Part shown: piece after piece, positions 55,700 to 64,000 of the stretch | Layout: every line of letters begins with the position of its first letter | Position numbering within the stretch: the stretch's first letter is position 1 | DNA from: an uncultured Sphingomonadaceae bacterium | Lineage (GTDB): Bacteria > Pseudomonadota > Alphaproteobacteria > Sphingomonadales > Sphingomonadaceae | NCBI GenBank assembly: GCA_947493215.1 | Contig: CANLQE010000001.1 | Location: 310,001-374,000, forward strand | Direction of reading: 5' to 3' | Length of the DNA: 64,000 nt | Position numbers and translations under genes: made by a program | The notes under the pieces: generated by a model | What the model was told of the DNA's origin: nothing | Database searches by the model: none | Seen by the model: only the letters and a program-made list of their open reading frames with translations

Positions 55700-56473
55700 T
55701 TAGGAGGCTTGCGCGTTCAACATGGCTTGCCAGCGCTGCATGCCGGTAATCCAACGCTCCGGGTCGCTTCCTTTTTGTTTAATATAGTCGGCCACTTGTG
55801 GGTGTGGCAGGATCAGGAAGCGCTCTTCTTCTATGGCTTCCAACGTCACTTGCGCAACCGCTTCGGCCGTCAGCATGCCGTCTTTTGCGACGGTTGAGGT
55901 GTCGATATCAGCCGTCATCGCCGTGGCCACGCCCTGCGGACAAAGCACCGATACTTTCAGTCCGTCGTCGCCATGGGTGATGGCGAGCCACTCGGCAAAA
56001 CTAACGGCTGCATGTTTGGTGACCGAATAAGGCGCAGAACCAATTTGTGCGAGAAGGCCGGCTGCAGAGGCTGTGCTCAAAATATAACCGCCGCCACGCG
56101 CCAGCATTTTGGGAACCAGAACGCGCGCCGCGCGAATATGCGCCAGAACGTTAATGTCCCAAATTTTCTGCCAGCCGTCATCAGCAACTTCAACGCCGCC
56201 TTCCATGATAATGCCAGCGTTGGAAACAAACAGATCGATCGGGCCGATGTCATTCTCCACTGTTTCGATGAGCGACGTGATATCTGCTTCCAAAGACACG
56301 TCTGTCGGTATGGCCGTTCCGCCAATTTCCGTCGCCACGACCTGCGCGCCAGCCAGATCCCGATCCGCACAGACGACATGCTTCGCGCCTGCTTCGTTAA
56401 AACGCCGCGCCATAGCCGCGCCAATACCACTCGCAGCGCCAGTAATAACGATGATTTTGTCTTTGAGATTCAT
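55700..56473 (-). CDS. SDR family oxidoreductase
   Basis: A 257-residue classical SDR with TGAASGIGAAMARRF as the cofactor loop, CADRDLAG after strand 2, NAGIIMEGG, and YSVTKHAAVSFAEWLAIT holding the catalytic Tyr and Lys. The C-terminus is long and lacks the usual DGG ending, as in the subgroup annotated near fatty-acid or terpenoid degradation. Directly upstream, 4 bases from the ATG, is a 13-bp perfect inverted repeat that contains its ribosome-site-like AGGA. Confidence 0.9.
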   Translation of the reverse strand: MNLKDKIIVITGAASGIGAAMARRFNEAGAKHVVCADRDLAGAQVVATEIGGTAIPTDVSLEADITSLIETVENDIGPIDLFVSNAGIIMEGGVEVADDGWQKIWDINVLAHIRAARVLVPKMLARGGGYILSTASAAGLLAQIGSAPYSVTKHAAVSFAEWLAITHGDDGLKVSVLCPQGVATAMTADIDTSTVAKDGMLTAEAVAQVTLEAIEEERFLILPHPQVADYIKQKGSDPERWITGMQRWQAMLNAQAS

Positions 56474-56477
56474 GAAA

Positions 56478-56513
56478 TAACGTCCTGTGGTTTGTGCAAT
56501 CCACAGGACGTTA
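56478..56513. repeat. Perfect 13-bp inverted repeat in the leader of the SDR gene
   Basis: TAACGTCCTGTGG (56478-56490) and CCACAGGACGTTA (56501-56513) match exactly around a 10-base centre. It sits 4 bases before the start codon of the leftward SDR gene (55700-56473) and 44 bases after the SnoaL-like stop. The ribosome-site-like AGGA is inside the proximal arm. No T run follows on either strand, so it is not a simple terminator; it is either a regulator operator or an RNA hairpin controlling translation. Confidence 0.7.
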
Positions 56514-56557
56514 GGGGAAGGTTTCGGAAATATATAGGCTACTATTGGCTTTTGTGA

Positions 56558-56938
56558 TCAATCCAATTCCACAACCTGCCACGCGGTCGCGCTATCATAG
56601 ACAAAACGTTCTTTCATAATGCCATCAGCAGACCAAAGCTGGTGGGAAATTTCATTGAGCCTGCGCGTCACACCTTGCTTGTCCGTCGCATCAAACGTCC
56701 ACATGATCATCACATTGTCGCCATCGACAAGCACCGTTTCGGGCGGATGCGTTTTCATCGCTTGAAGACGGTCCATTGCGCGTTTTTCATGCGCTATTAG
56801 GTTGTCGCGGCCTCGGCGTGGCAGATCGAGGTTTTCCTGCATCGTCGCGTCGGTATGATAAAAATCTTTTATGGCCTCGGCATGGTCCCCGTGCACGACG
56901 GCATGAATAAATTGTTCAACTCTCTTGCGGCTGGGCAT
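56558..56938 (-). CDS. SnoaL-like (NTF2-fold) protein
   Basis: A 126-residue NTF2-fold protein: KRVEQFIHAVVHGDHAEAIKDFYHTDATMQENLDLPRRGRDNLIAHEK at the N-terminal helices and first strand, then DNVMIMWTFDATDKQGVTRRLNEISHQLW and a final FVYDSATAWQVVELD. Such proteins bind small hydrophobic ligands or catalyse isomerisation and hydration. It lies between the SDR and the MarR regulator, 28 bases after the latter. Confidence 0.82.
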   Translation of the reverse strand: MPSRKRVEQFIHAVVHGDHAEAIKDFYHTDATMQENLDLPRRGRDNLIAHEKRAMDRLQAMKTHPPETVLVDGDNVMIMWTFDATDKQGVTRRLNEISHQLWSADGIMKERFVYDSATAWQVVELD

Positions 56939-56966
56939 TGCTTCTCCCCTTCATTCGTTAACTTCG

Positions 56967-57395
56967 CTAATGATCCAGAGCGGCGAGTATCTTTTTTAGG
57001 CTAGCTGCCAATTGTCCGGTGTCGTCGGCATCAAAATTTTTATCCAGCAGATCGTTAATCTCGTCAAACGGTCCTTTGATTAAGGTCAGCGCATCGGATC
57101 CTTTTGCTGTTATGGATAACTCCCATGCCCGCCGATCTGACACAGATCGCTCTCTGCTAATATAGTCCGCAACAAGAAGCCGGGTGACCATGGTCATAAC
57201 CGCGCTTTCCCGCTGAGACAGCTTGTCCGCCACAAAACGCTGCGTCACAGGCCCGTCTTTCGCAATGATCGACAAAGCCGCCGCCTGCGCTGTTGTAAGA
57301 TCCGCGGACTGTTTTAGCGTCGCGTCCGCCCGCTTTTTCAGGCGGTGCGCCACAAGCTGGAGCAAAAAATAGAGACGGTGCTCTGCAGCGGACAT
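56967..57395 (-). CDS. MarR family transcriptional regulator
   Basis: A 142-residue winged-helix repressor. LTTAQAAALSIIAKDGPVTQRFVADKLSQRESAVMTMVTRLLVADYI is the DNA-binding helix pair, and RERSVSDRRAWELSITAKG is the wing with the conserved D-x-R. The ATG at 57395 follows AAAGGA at 6-base spacing; a GTG at 57428 is an upstream alternative. The perfect palindrome at 57437-57452, between it and the divergent amidohydrolase, is its likely operator. Confidence 0.92.
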   Translation of the reverse strand: MSAAEHRLYFLLQLVAHRLKKRADATLKQSADLTTAQAAALSIIAKDGPVTQRFVADKLSQRESAVMTMVTRLLVADYISRERSVSDRRAWELSITAKGSDALTLIKGPFDEINDLLDKNFDADDTGQLAASLKKILAALDH

Positions 57396-57436
57396 CCGTT
57401 TCCTTTCGATATTGACAATCCTATTCACACTGAATT

Positions 57437-57452
57437 ACTACATATATGTAGT
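57437..57452. promoter_or_regulatory. 16-bp perfect palindrome, likely MarR operator
   Basis: ACTACATATATGTAGT is perfectly symmetrical and lies in the 78-base gap between the divergent MarR (57395) and amidohydrolase (57474) genes. The size and position fit MarR-family operators that control both flanking units and respond to an aromatic or related ligand. Confidence 0.75.
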
Positions 57453-57473
57453 TTAATGCAAGAGGAAATTGAA

Positions 57474-58286
57474 ATGGGCGCGATAGATGTCTGGTCGCAA
57501 ATGACCACAGAACGAATGGCAAAGGCCCCTTGGCTGGAGACTTTGCTGCGGTGGACCAATCAATCTGGCGACCCCTTGATACCCTCAACCGAATCGACTT
57601 TACGAGCGATGGATGAGGCTGGCGTGGATATTTCCCTGCTCTCAGCCTGGCATGGTCCGCAAGGGTCACTAATCAGCAATGAGGAAGTCAGCGAACAAAT
57701 CGACAGTGCGCCGGACCGTTTCCGCGGGCTGGCGACTGTGGACCTGGCCAACCCCATGCAAGCGGTCAGGGACATCCGCAAATGGGTGGATGGCAAGAAA
57801 TTTGTCGGTGTACGCATTGTTCCCTGGCTTTGGGACCTGCCGCCTAATGATCGCCGCTATTATCCCGTCTATGCCGCCTGCGTTGATCTTGGCGTGCCCT
57901 TTTGTACGCAGATCGGACATACCGGACCGCTACTACGGTCGGAAACAGGACGGCCCATTCCCTATCTGGAGGATGTCTTGCTCGATTTTCCCGAACTGGT
58001 TGTTGTGGGTGGTCATGTCGGATTTCCATGGATTGATGAGTTGATTTCCCTAACCATCAAGTTCCCCAATTTCCATGTCGATACATCCGCCTATGCTGTG
58101 CATCGACTCCCTCCCGATTTTGTCACCTTTATGAAAGGCGTTGGAGCCAAGCGTGTCATGTTTGGAACAAACTGGCCGATGCTATCTCCGGCGAGATGCC
58201 TAAAAGAACTGAACCAACTAGACCTGACGCCGGAACAAGAAGACGCATTCCTGTTTGGCAATGCCCGCAGGGTTTTCAATCTCTGA
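57474..58286 (+). CDS. Amidohydrolase (Amidohydro_2) family protein
   Basis: A 270-residue TIM-barrel protein of the ACMSD-related amidohydrolase family. It has CTQIGHTGPLLRSETGRP, the metal-type GGHVGFPWIDELISL and the C-terminal FGTNWPMLSP with the usual active-site region. The expected N-terminal H-x-H is missing; the strand instead reads GAIDVWSQMTT, so the metal site may be reduced. Members decarboxylate or hydrolyse aromatic acids. The start at 57474 is chosen because AGAGGA is 8 bases upstream; an ATG at 57456 is also in frame. Confidence 0.85.
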   Translation: MGAIDVWSQMTTERMAKAPWLETLLRWTNQSGDPLIPSTESTLRAMDEAGVDISLLSAWHGPQGSLISNEEVSEQIDSAPDRFRGLATVDLANPMQAVRDIRKWVDGKKFVGVRIVPWLWDLPPNDRRYYPVYAACVDLGVPFCTQIGHTGPLLRSETGRPIPYLEDVLLDFPELVVVGGHVGFPWIDELISLTIKFPNFHVDTSAYAVHRLPPDFVTFMKGVGAKRVMFGTNWPMLSPARCLKELNQLDLTPEQEDAFLFGNARRVFNL

Positions 58287-58313
58287 GCGCAGGCACCTTC
58301 GTGTCTTTGCCAA

Positions 58314-59342
58314 TCAAAGGTCCAATGATTTGCGGATCGCATCCCAGGACAGAAATTTAAAATTTTGCGTGCCATCACCATTATCACCATCCTGCGCGAC
58401 GAAGATGCCACCGGGATAATCCGGTCCGAAATCACCCAGCATCATATCAATACCGTCCGTGTCTGACGTCGTGTCGATATCGCCATCTTCTACCGCGAAG
58501 CGTGAGCGAAACTGACGGGATTCCAGATCATATATCGCATAGCTATTGTCGCCCTGACTTGATGCGAGCAAATAGCCGCTGGTTGCGCCATCCGGTGCAA
58601 GCGCCAATCCCTCAACATCGGCAGTCAGCTCGCCTGCTTTCAGAACGGCGAAACCCACCGGCGCGGGATTATCCCGATTGAGATCGAACGACCAGATGCC
58701 GACATTTTCTTCACCGACATAAAGCATGCCGGTGCGGTCATCGACCACGCAACCTTCCGGTTGTGTTTCCAGTTTGAACATCCGCTTTACTTCTGCAGAC
58801 GCGGTGCCGCCCGAAAGAGTGATGGACATATCAATAATGCCGCCTTCTTTGGTCACAATGAATGCGCGTAAGTCGTCCTCGCCTAGCACGCCAAAACAGA
58901 AACCATAGGCCTCCCCGGTGCCGGCCGGGATGTTTGCGAGAGGATTTAACGCCGCCTTTTCGACATCCAATGTGTAGAGCGCGAGCCTTGGTTGTTCCGG
59001 GTCGCTGCGATCGCTCGCGCCCACCAAAATGGTCTGATCAATCGTTCTGAGATCAACATTGTTCACCGCTTGTGCGGCGAGAAACGATTTCTGTTTACCT
59101 CGCAAATCGTAGATATGAAGGCCTGCTTTTTTGTCCGTGCCTATAATCAAGCTCTGCGAAGGGTCTTCCGGATTGCGCCAGATTGCTGGATCATCGGCTG
59201 CATCATCACCAATGGTTCCGACACTATCCGTTTCGGCCACCGCAGGTACCGTGGCAATATCGCTCGTCTGAACACTCTGCTCACTGCAAGCCGGAGAGAT
59301 CAAAATAATTCCAGCCAAAAGGGCGCTCTTGAACCGCAGCAT
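58314..59342 (-). CDS. Phytase, beta-propeller type
   Basis: Hydrolyses phytate (inositol hexakisphosphate) to release phosphate. The 342-residue exported protein has a lipoprotein-like signal ending ISPAC (Cys19), then a six-bladed beta-propeller with GDDAADDPAIWRNPEDPSQSLIIGTDK, the LPxLGAE-equivalent AVNNVDLRT, and GVVDDRTGMLYVGEENVGIWSF, where the many Asp residues bind Ca. Its start overlaps the TonB receptor stop, so both are one unit for phytate uptake and use. Confidence 0.93.
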   Translation of the reverse strand: MLRFKSALLAGIILISPACSEQSVQTSDIATVPAVAETDSVGTIGDDAADDPAIWRNPEDPSQSLIIGTDKKAGLHIYDLRGKQKSFLAAQAVNNVDLRTIDQTILVGASDRSDPEQPRLALYTLDVEKAALNPLANIPAGTGEAYGFCFGVLGEDDLRAFIVTKEGGIIDMSITLSGGTASAEVKRMFKLETQPEGCVVDDRTGMLYVGEENVGIWSFDLNRDNPAPVGFAVLKAGELTADVEGLALAPDGATSGYLLASSQGDNSYAIYDLESRQFRSRFAVEDGDIDTTSDTDGIDMMLGDFGPDYPGGIFVAQDGDNGDGTQNFKFLSWDAIRKSLDL

Positions 59343-62179
59343 CAGAAATTCACCTTCGCGCCAAACTTGAACGTCGATCCATATTCTTCATATTGCAGAA
59401 GCCGCTTGCGCGTATCGAAATTCTGATAGGCAAAAAATTTGGCGTTGTTGATATTGATCCATTCACCGAACAGGCGGATATTCTTGGTCACTTTGAATTT
59501 CACACTCGCGTCCAACTGAAAGTGATTATCAACGTAGCGATCCTCCCTGGCTTCCGCGCCTAATTCATCGAGATAGCGATCCCGATAGGTCCCTGCCAAT
59601 CGGAAATCAAAGGGTCCTTTTTCATAGCCCAGCACTGCGTTAAACGTATGCTTGGAGCTACTGGGTAGCGGGATATTCCGTAAGTCGTTGATATCGCCAT
59701 CGGTCGGCACCGTTCCGCTGGCATCGGTGAAAGTATAATTGAAGTTGATCAGCAAGCCATCAAACGGATCAGGCAAAAAGGTGAAGGCCTGAGCAACACC
59801 AAATTCAATGCCAAAGACTTCTGCGCTAGACCCGTTGATCGGAACAACCGCTTCGTCAAAGGCAATGCCAAAACGGGTGCCGTCTTCCTCGACGCTATCA
59901 ACAATAAAATTCTTGATATCCTTGTAAAAGACATTGGCTGTAATCGCACCGTTTGAACTGAAGTAATATTCAGCCGATGCATCGAAATTCCAGGTCTCGT
60001 AAGGAAGTAGATCGGGATTACCAAATTCCCCTTCACGCTCGTTTTCGTCATTTTGTTCGACTGCAAAACGGGGCGCAAGATCGGACAGGTTTGGCCTCAC
60101 AACACTGCGATAACCGGCAGCGCGAAGGACGAGATTGCGCTGTGGTTCAAACCGGATGTTGAGGCTGGGTAGCCAGTCATCATAGCTGCGGGTAAAGCCG
60201 TTTGGAGTCACGAACACGGTATCTTCTGTGACCACGGCACCGTTGAAAGTCGCGTCTTCCTCGACCAGGGTTACCGTATTGGCCGAGATAACATTTTCCG
60301 TGCGCTCAAAACGAACCCCTCCAATGACCCGCAACTTTTCGCTGTCCCACCGGCCAAGCAGATAGCCCGCATAAATATCTTCTTCATTTACATAATCGGA
60401 CACGGCGGAATCAAACTGGCTGTCTATGTCCTGCAGCGCGAAATCAGTGAAATTGGCCCGGAAATATTCTGTGGGTCCTCTGCGGCTTGTGAACGGCCCG
60501 AGATCGGCCAAACGATATGACTGCGTGCCTAAAACATCATCCAGCGCATAGGTTCCGCTGTCATCCTCATAAAACTCGACATCATTATCAAAGCTTTTTT
60601 CGCGCCATCGGCCTTTAAACCCGCCTTGCAAGGTAAAGTCGCCGCTGCCCATTGCAAAGACATGCGACACATCAAGACGCGCCGCAAATTCCTCATCCTG
60701 CGCATCGGAAAGCGCCGTCAGTTCGACGTCTTCCAAATCGTAAAGGCTCGCGTCATTGGCCAAAGCCGAGCCTGTCGGGTAACTGAAAAATGGAGTACGA
60801 TCATCGCCATAGTCAAATAATAGGCTTAGCCCGTCACCATTGAAACTGTTGGAAAAGGTCGTAGGATCAACAGATCCATTTTCGGACTCACTCGATTTAG
60901 CCCAACTGCCGGAATATTCGATTTTCCAAGGCCCGGTTTCAGTTTTGCCGCCCAAGACGACCGAACGGATTTTCTGACTTTCGAAACGGTCTTTATTGTC
61001 CCGTTCGATCTCGATTTCACCATCGGCGTCATCAAATAATGCGCTATTGGCATCTCCGCTCGTGGCCGCTTCGTCCAGTTTAAACGTGGTGCGCCGGCGA
61101 AATTCTTGATCGTCAAACTGGCTATAGACGCCGCGGGCATAAAGCTCGGTGCTGTCGCTGGCCCGGAAGTCGAGCGACAGAGAGGCACTGATCCGTTCGC
61201 GCTCGACATCATAGTCGCGATATTGGACTTCGTCGGCATAGACTATGCCGTCGCCATTGGTATCCCAGCCTTCCGCTTCGATATTATCTGTCTCAAACTC
61301 GCGCTTATAATAAGAGACACCGCCTGCTATCCCGATATCATCCGTTAACCGGGTTGAGAAATCGATGCTGGCCTTGGGCGTTACGGTACCCGAATAGTCA
61401 TTGTAGCTTCCTTCGATTTTCGCAGTCAGTAAGTCCTTTTTGCGGTCAAAAGCGCTAACCGTATTAATTTCAATCGAGGCCCCGATTGTGTCACCATCCA
61501 TATCCGGTGTCAGTGATTTTTTGACTTCGATGGATTCGATCAGGTCGCTGGAGATAACGTCGAGCGCTACAGAGCGGACATCGCTTTCCGGGGACGGGAT
61601 ACGAACGCCATTCAAGGATGAACTGTTGAGGCTGGGATCAAGACCCCGCACGGAAACAAAGCGCCCCTCTCCTTGGTCATTCAGAATATTGATGCCGGGC
61701 AGACGGCGCAGCGATTCTGCCACATTCTGATCCGGGAATTGTCCGATGGCGTCCCGGGTCAAAACCGATGATACGCCGTCGGCTTCGCGCTTACGGGACA
61801 AGGCGCTGGCCTGGTTCGCGCCCTGGCCGATGACCAAGATTTCATTGTTGCTGCCAGACTGCAGAACAATATCCGCTGCGGTCAGCCCGGTCTGAGAAAC
61901 CGCAATGCTTGTCTGAACCGTATCGGCACCGACATAGCGCGTCTCGAGCGTATAAGTTCCCGCCGGTACATCCGGGAAACGATAGCGGCCGTCGCGGCCA
62001 GTTGTAACCACCCGGTCCAGCTCGACAATCCGAACCTGAGCAGATTGCAACCCTCGGGTCTCACTAGGGTCGCTAACCGTTCCGACAATCGTTCCCGCCG
62101 ATGCTGTTACAGGCATGGCTGCTGTCGCCAAAAGCACGGAGTAGATTGCAAAGCGGCGCATATTTTTTGAAACTGACAT
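59342..62179 (-). CDS. TonB-dependent receptor (TIGR01782 type)
   Basis: A 945-residue outer-membrane receptor. A signal peptide ends near VTASAG (about 28) and is followed by a carboxypeptidase-regulatory-like domain (TIVGTVSDPSETRGLQSAQV, then DGRYRFPDVPAGTYTLET). The plug domain has DQNVAESLRRLPGINILNDQGEGRFVSVRGLDPSLNSSSLNG, and the barrel ends with a C-terminal Phe. No canonical TonB box was located by eye. With the coupled phytase gene it forms a probable phytate or inositol-phosphate uptake system. A hairpin lies in its leader. Confidence 0.95.
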   Translation of the reverse strand: MSVSKNMRRFAIYSVLLATAAMPVTASAGTIVGTVSDPSETRGLQSAQVRIVELDRVVTTGRDGRYRFPDVPAGTYTLETRYVGADTVQTSIAVSQTGLTAADIVLQSGSNNEILVIGQGANQASALSRKREADGVSSVLTRDAIGQFPDQNVAESLRRLPGINILNDQGEGRFVSVRGLDPSLNSSSLNGVRIPSPESDVRSVALDVISSDLIESIEVKKSLTPDMDGDTIGASIEINTVSAFDRKKDLLTAKIEGSYNDYSGTVTPKASIDFSTRLTDDIGIAGGVSYYKREFETDNIEAEGWDTNGDGIVYADEVQYRDYDVERERISASLSLDFRASDSTELYARGVYSQFDDQEFRRRTTFKLDEAATSGDANSALFDDADGEIEIERDNKDRFESQKIRSVVLGGKTETGPWKIEYSGSWAKSSESENGSVDPTTFSNSFNGDGLSLLFDYGDDRTPFFSYPTGSALANDASLYDLEDVELTALSDAQDEEFAARLDVSHVFAMGSGDFTLQGGFKGRWREKSFDNDVEFYEDDSGTYALDDVLGTQSYRLADLGPFTSRRGPTEYFRANFTDFALQDIDSQFDSAVSDYVNEEDIYAGYLLGRWDSEKLRVIGGVRFERTENVISANTVTLVEEDATFNGAVVTEDTVFVTPNGFTRSYDDWLPSLNIRFEPQRNLVLRAAGYRSVVRPNLSDLAPRFAVEQNDENEREGEFGNPDLLPYETWNFDASAEYYFSSNGAITANVFYKDIKNFIVDSVEEDGTRFGIAFDEAVVPINGSSAEVFGIEFGVAQAFTFLPDPFDGLLINFNYTFTDASGTVPTDGDINDLRNIPLPSSSKHTFNAVLGYEKGPFDFRLAGTYRDRYLDELGAEAREDRYVDNHFQLDASVKFKVTKNIRLFGEWININNAKFFAYQNFDTRKRLLQYEEYGSTFKFGAKVNF

Positions 62180-62191
62180 ATTTGTAAGGCT

Positions 62192-62205
62192 CCCTCGTTT
62201 GAGGG
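62192..62205 (-). promoter_or_regulatory. Hairpin over the ribosome site of the TonB receptor gene
   Basis: CCCTC (62192-62196) and GAGGG (62201-62205) form a 5-bp stem with a GTTT loop, read leftward 5'-CCCTC-AAAC-GAGGG. The GAGGG arm is the ribosome site about 12 bases before the ATG at 62179. Pairing would mask it and could tune translation. I found no clear Pho box in the 159-base gap. Confidence 0.35.
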
Positions 62206-62338
62206 TCCCCTACGGATCGCATGTTCCAAAAATATGTGTTGTCTGTGACTAACGCATGACCAGTTTATTGCAGTTTTAATTGCGGGCGATAAATCGTCCG
62301 TCACCAATGTCCGGTGATATTAAAATTACTGCTGGTTT

Positions 62339-62980
62339 TTAGCTGTTTTGCGCGGGTGCAAAATTATAGACACCGCCTTTTTCCAAACCGCGTTGATATG
62401 CCGGGCGGGCTTGCAACCATGTAACAAATTTCGCTAATTTCGGATGCGTGTCGGCACGGCCTTGGGCAATCGCCACTTCGGCGGGAAAGCTAAGCATAAA
62501 ATCGGCAGCACTCAGGCTATCACCGATGAAATGGCCAGAAGACGAAAGTTCGCTTTCCATAAAGTCAAAATGACTGGTGAGCTGCTCGTTGATCCGCGGC
62601 ATTAACGGCGCGCCGGCTTCTTCCAGCCGGCCAACGTAGAGGTTCAACAAAATCGGCGTCATTGCTGACCCCTCGGCAAAATGTATCAATTCGAGATGCC
62701 GGATATAATCATCCGTCCCACGCGCCGGCACATATTCGCTGCCGCCATGATGCGCGCAAATATGTTCTACAATAGCGCCGGATTCGATGATCATGCGCCC
62801 GTCATCTTCAATCATCGGCGACTTGCCGAGGTGATGCAGTGCCGTCAAACTTGGCGGCGCCTGATTGGTCACGGCATCGCGTTGATGATGACGAATTTCA
62901 TAAGGCCTGCCAATTTCCTCCAGCAGCCATAATATGCGTTGAGACCGGCTATTATTGAGATGGTGTACGATCAATGTCAT
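62339..62980 (-). CDS. Glutathione S-transferase family protein
   Basis: A 213-residue cytosolic GST. The thioredoxin-like half is MTLIVHHLNNSRSQRILWLLEEIGRPYE with Ser11/Arg12-type active site residues, the LGKSPMIEDDG cis-proline segment and a GAIVEHICA helix. The helical C-terminus is shorter than theta GSTs. It is 159 bases upstream of the receptor gene and probably separate from it. Role: detoxification or metabolic conjugation, substrate unknown. Confidence 0.9.
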   Translation of the reverse strand: MTLIVHHLNNSRSQRILWLLEEIGRPYEIRHHQRDAVTNQAPPSLTALHHLGKSPMIEDDGRMIIESGAIVEHICAHHGGSEYVPARGTDDYIRHLELIHFAEGSAMTPILLNLYVGRLEEAGAPLMPRINEQLTSHFDFMESELSSSGHFIGDSLSAADFMLSFPAEVAIAQGRADTHPKLAKFVTWLQARPAYQRGLEKGGVYNFAPAQNS

Positions 62981-63116
62981 TTTGGCTCTCCAGGAAATAT
63001 CGGTTTAACATGTTTGAAACAGCGGCTACCTATCTCCTGCATAATGCTAACGCGATAATATCCTAGGACTTTATGCATGAAGACATTTCTTTTAGCGGCC
63101 AGAGAGTGTGATCCCC

Positions 63117-64000
<884 letters not shown>

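Noticed and set aside
62180-62338. Pho box upstream of the receptor/phytase operon
   Set aside because: TTGTC- and CTGTG-like words occur near 62242, but not as two direct repeats with the expected spacing.

Overview
The window looks like a chromosomal segment of a sphingomonad (Alphaproteobacteria, Sphingomonadales, of the Sphingorhabdus/Parasphingorhabdus/Sphingopyxis kind). This is inferred from gene content and order, not from a 16S gene: yidC-engB, a Tim44-like/MltA/Smr block divergent from secB-murJ-trpS, a DUF4167 gene near prfA-prmC, a SufBCDS-SufT operon led by an Rrf2 regulator, and a TIGR01782-type TonB receptor with a phytase. Base composition is moderate and even by eye. I saw no tRNA or rRNA genes, insertion sequences, prophage genes, CRISPR arrays or integrases. 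Coding density is very high, with many ATGA or TGATG overlaps and several convergent pairs whose stop codons touch or overlap.

Layout. 1-15140 is mostly housekeeping: membrane insertase, ribosome-assembly GTPase, lysine/DAP synthesis (dapE), envelope and peptidoglycan genes (mltA, murJ, murA), secB and trpS, with an AbgT transporter, a GNAT and a class II aldolase. 15226-18053 is a four-gene catabolic-looking cassette: SnoaL-like, ABM-type monooxygenase, cytochrome P450 and SDR. 18158-24192 has small envelope and enzyme genes plus rarD, pyrC, ygfZ and DUF4167. 24193-27423 is hisS-prfA-prmC. 27587-33571 carries a secreted M61 peptidase, pyrophosphatase, sucC and the electron-transfer flavoprotein genes etfBA, closed by a clear terminator.

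35760-42952 is a leftward Fe-S cluster assembly operon: rrf2-sufB-orf-sufC-orf-sufD-sufS-sufT-GNAT-sufA-SRPBCC. A triple half-site operator lies just upstream, and two uncharacterised small genes sit inside it. 43034-48001 holds an AraC regulator, a DUF885 lipoprotein and acetyl-CoA synthetase. 48145-53842 holds a TauD dioxygenase, a DUF3604/parvulin/HupE cluster, and an ECF sigma factor with a small membrane partner.

53911-58286 is a second catabolic-looking cluster (two SDRs, an NmrA protein, a SnoaL-like protein, a MarR regulator with a perfect palindrome, and a divergent amidohydrolase). 58314-62179 is a TonB receptor/phytase operon for phytate use. The right edge has a GST and a phosphoribosyltransferase gene translationally coupled to a truncated adenosine deaminase gene (purine salvage).

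Nothing here is clearly a new defence or mobile system. The best leads are regulatory DNA (the 13-bp inverted repeat at 56478-56513, the suf operator, the ACGT array before etfB), the unknown genes inside the suf operon, and the DUF3604-parvulin-HupE set.
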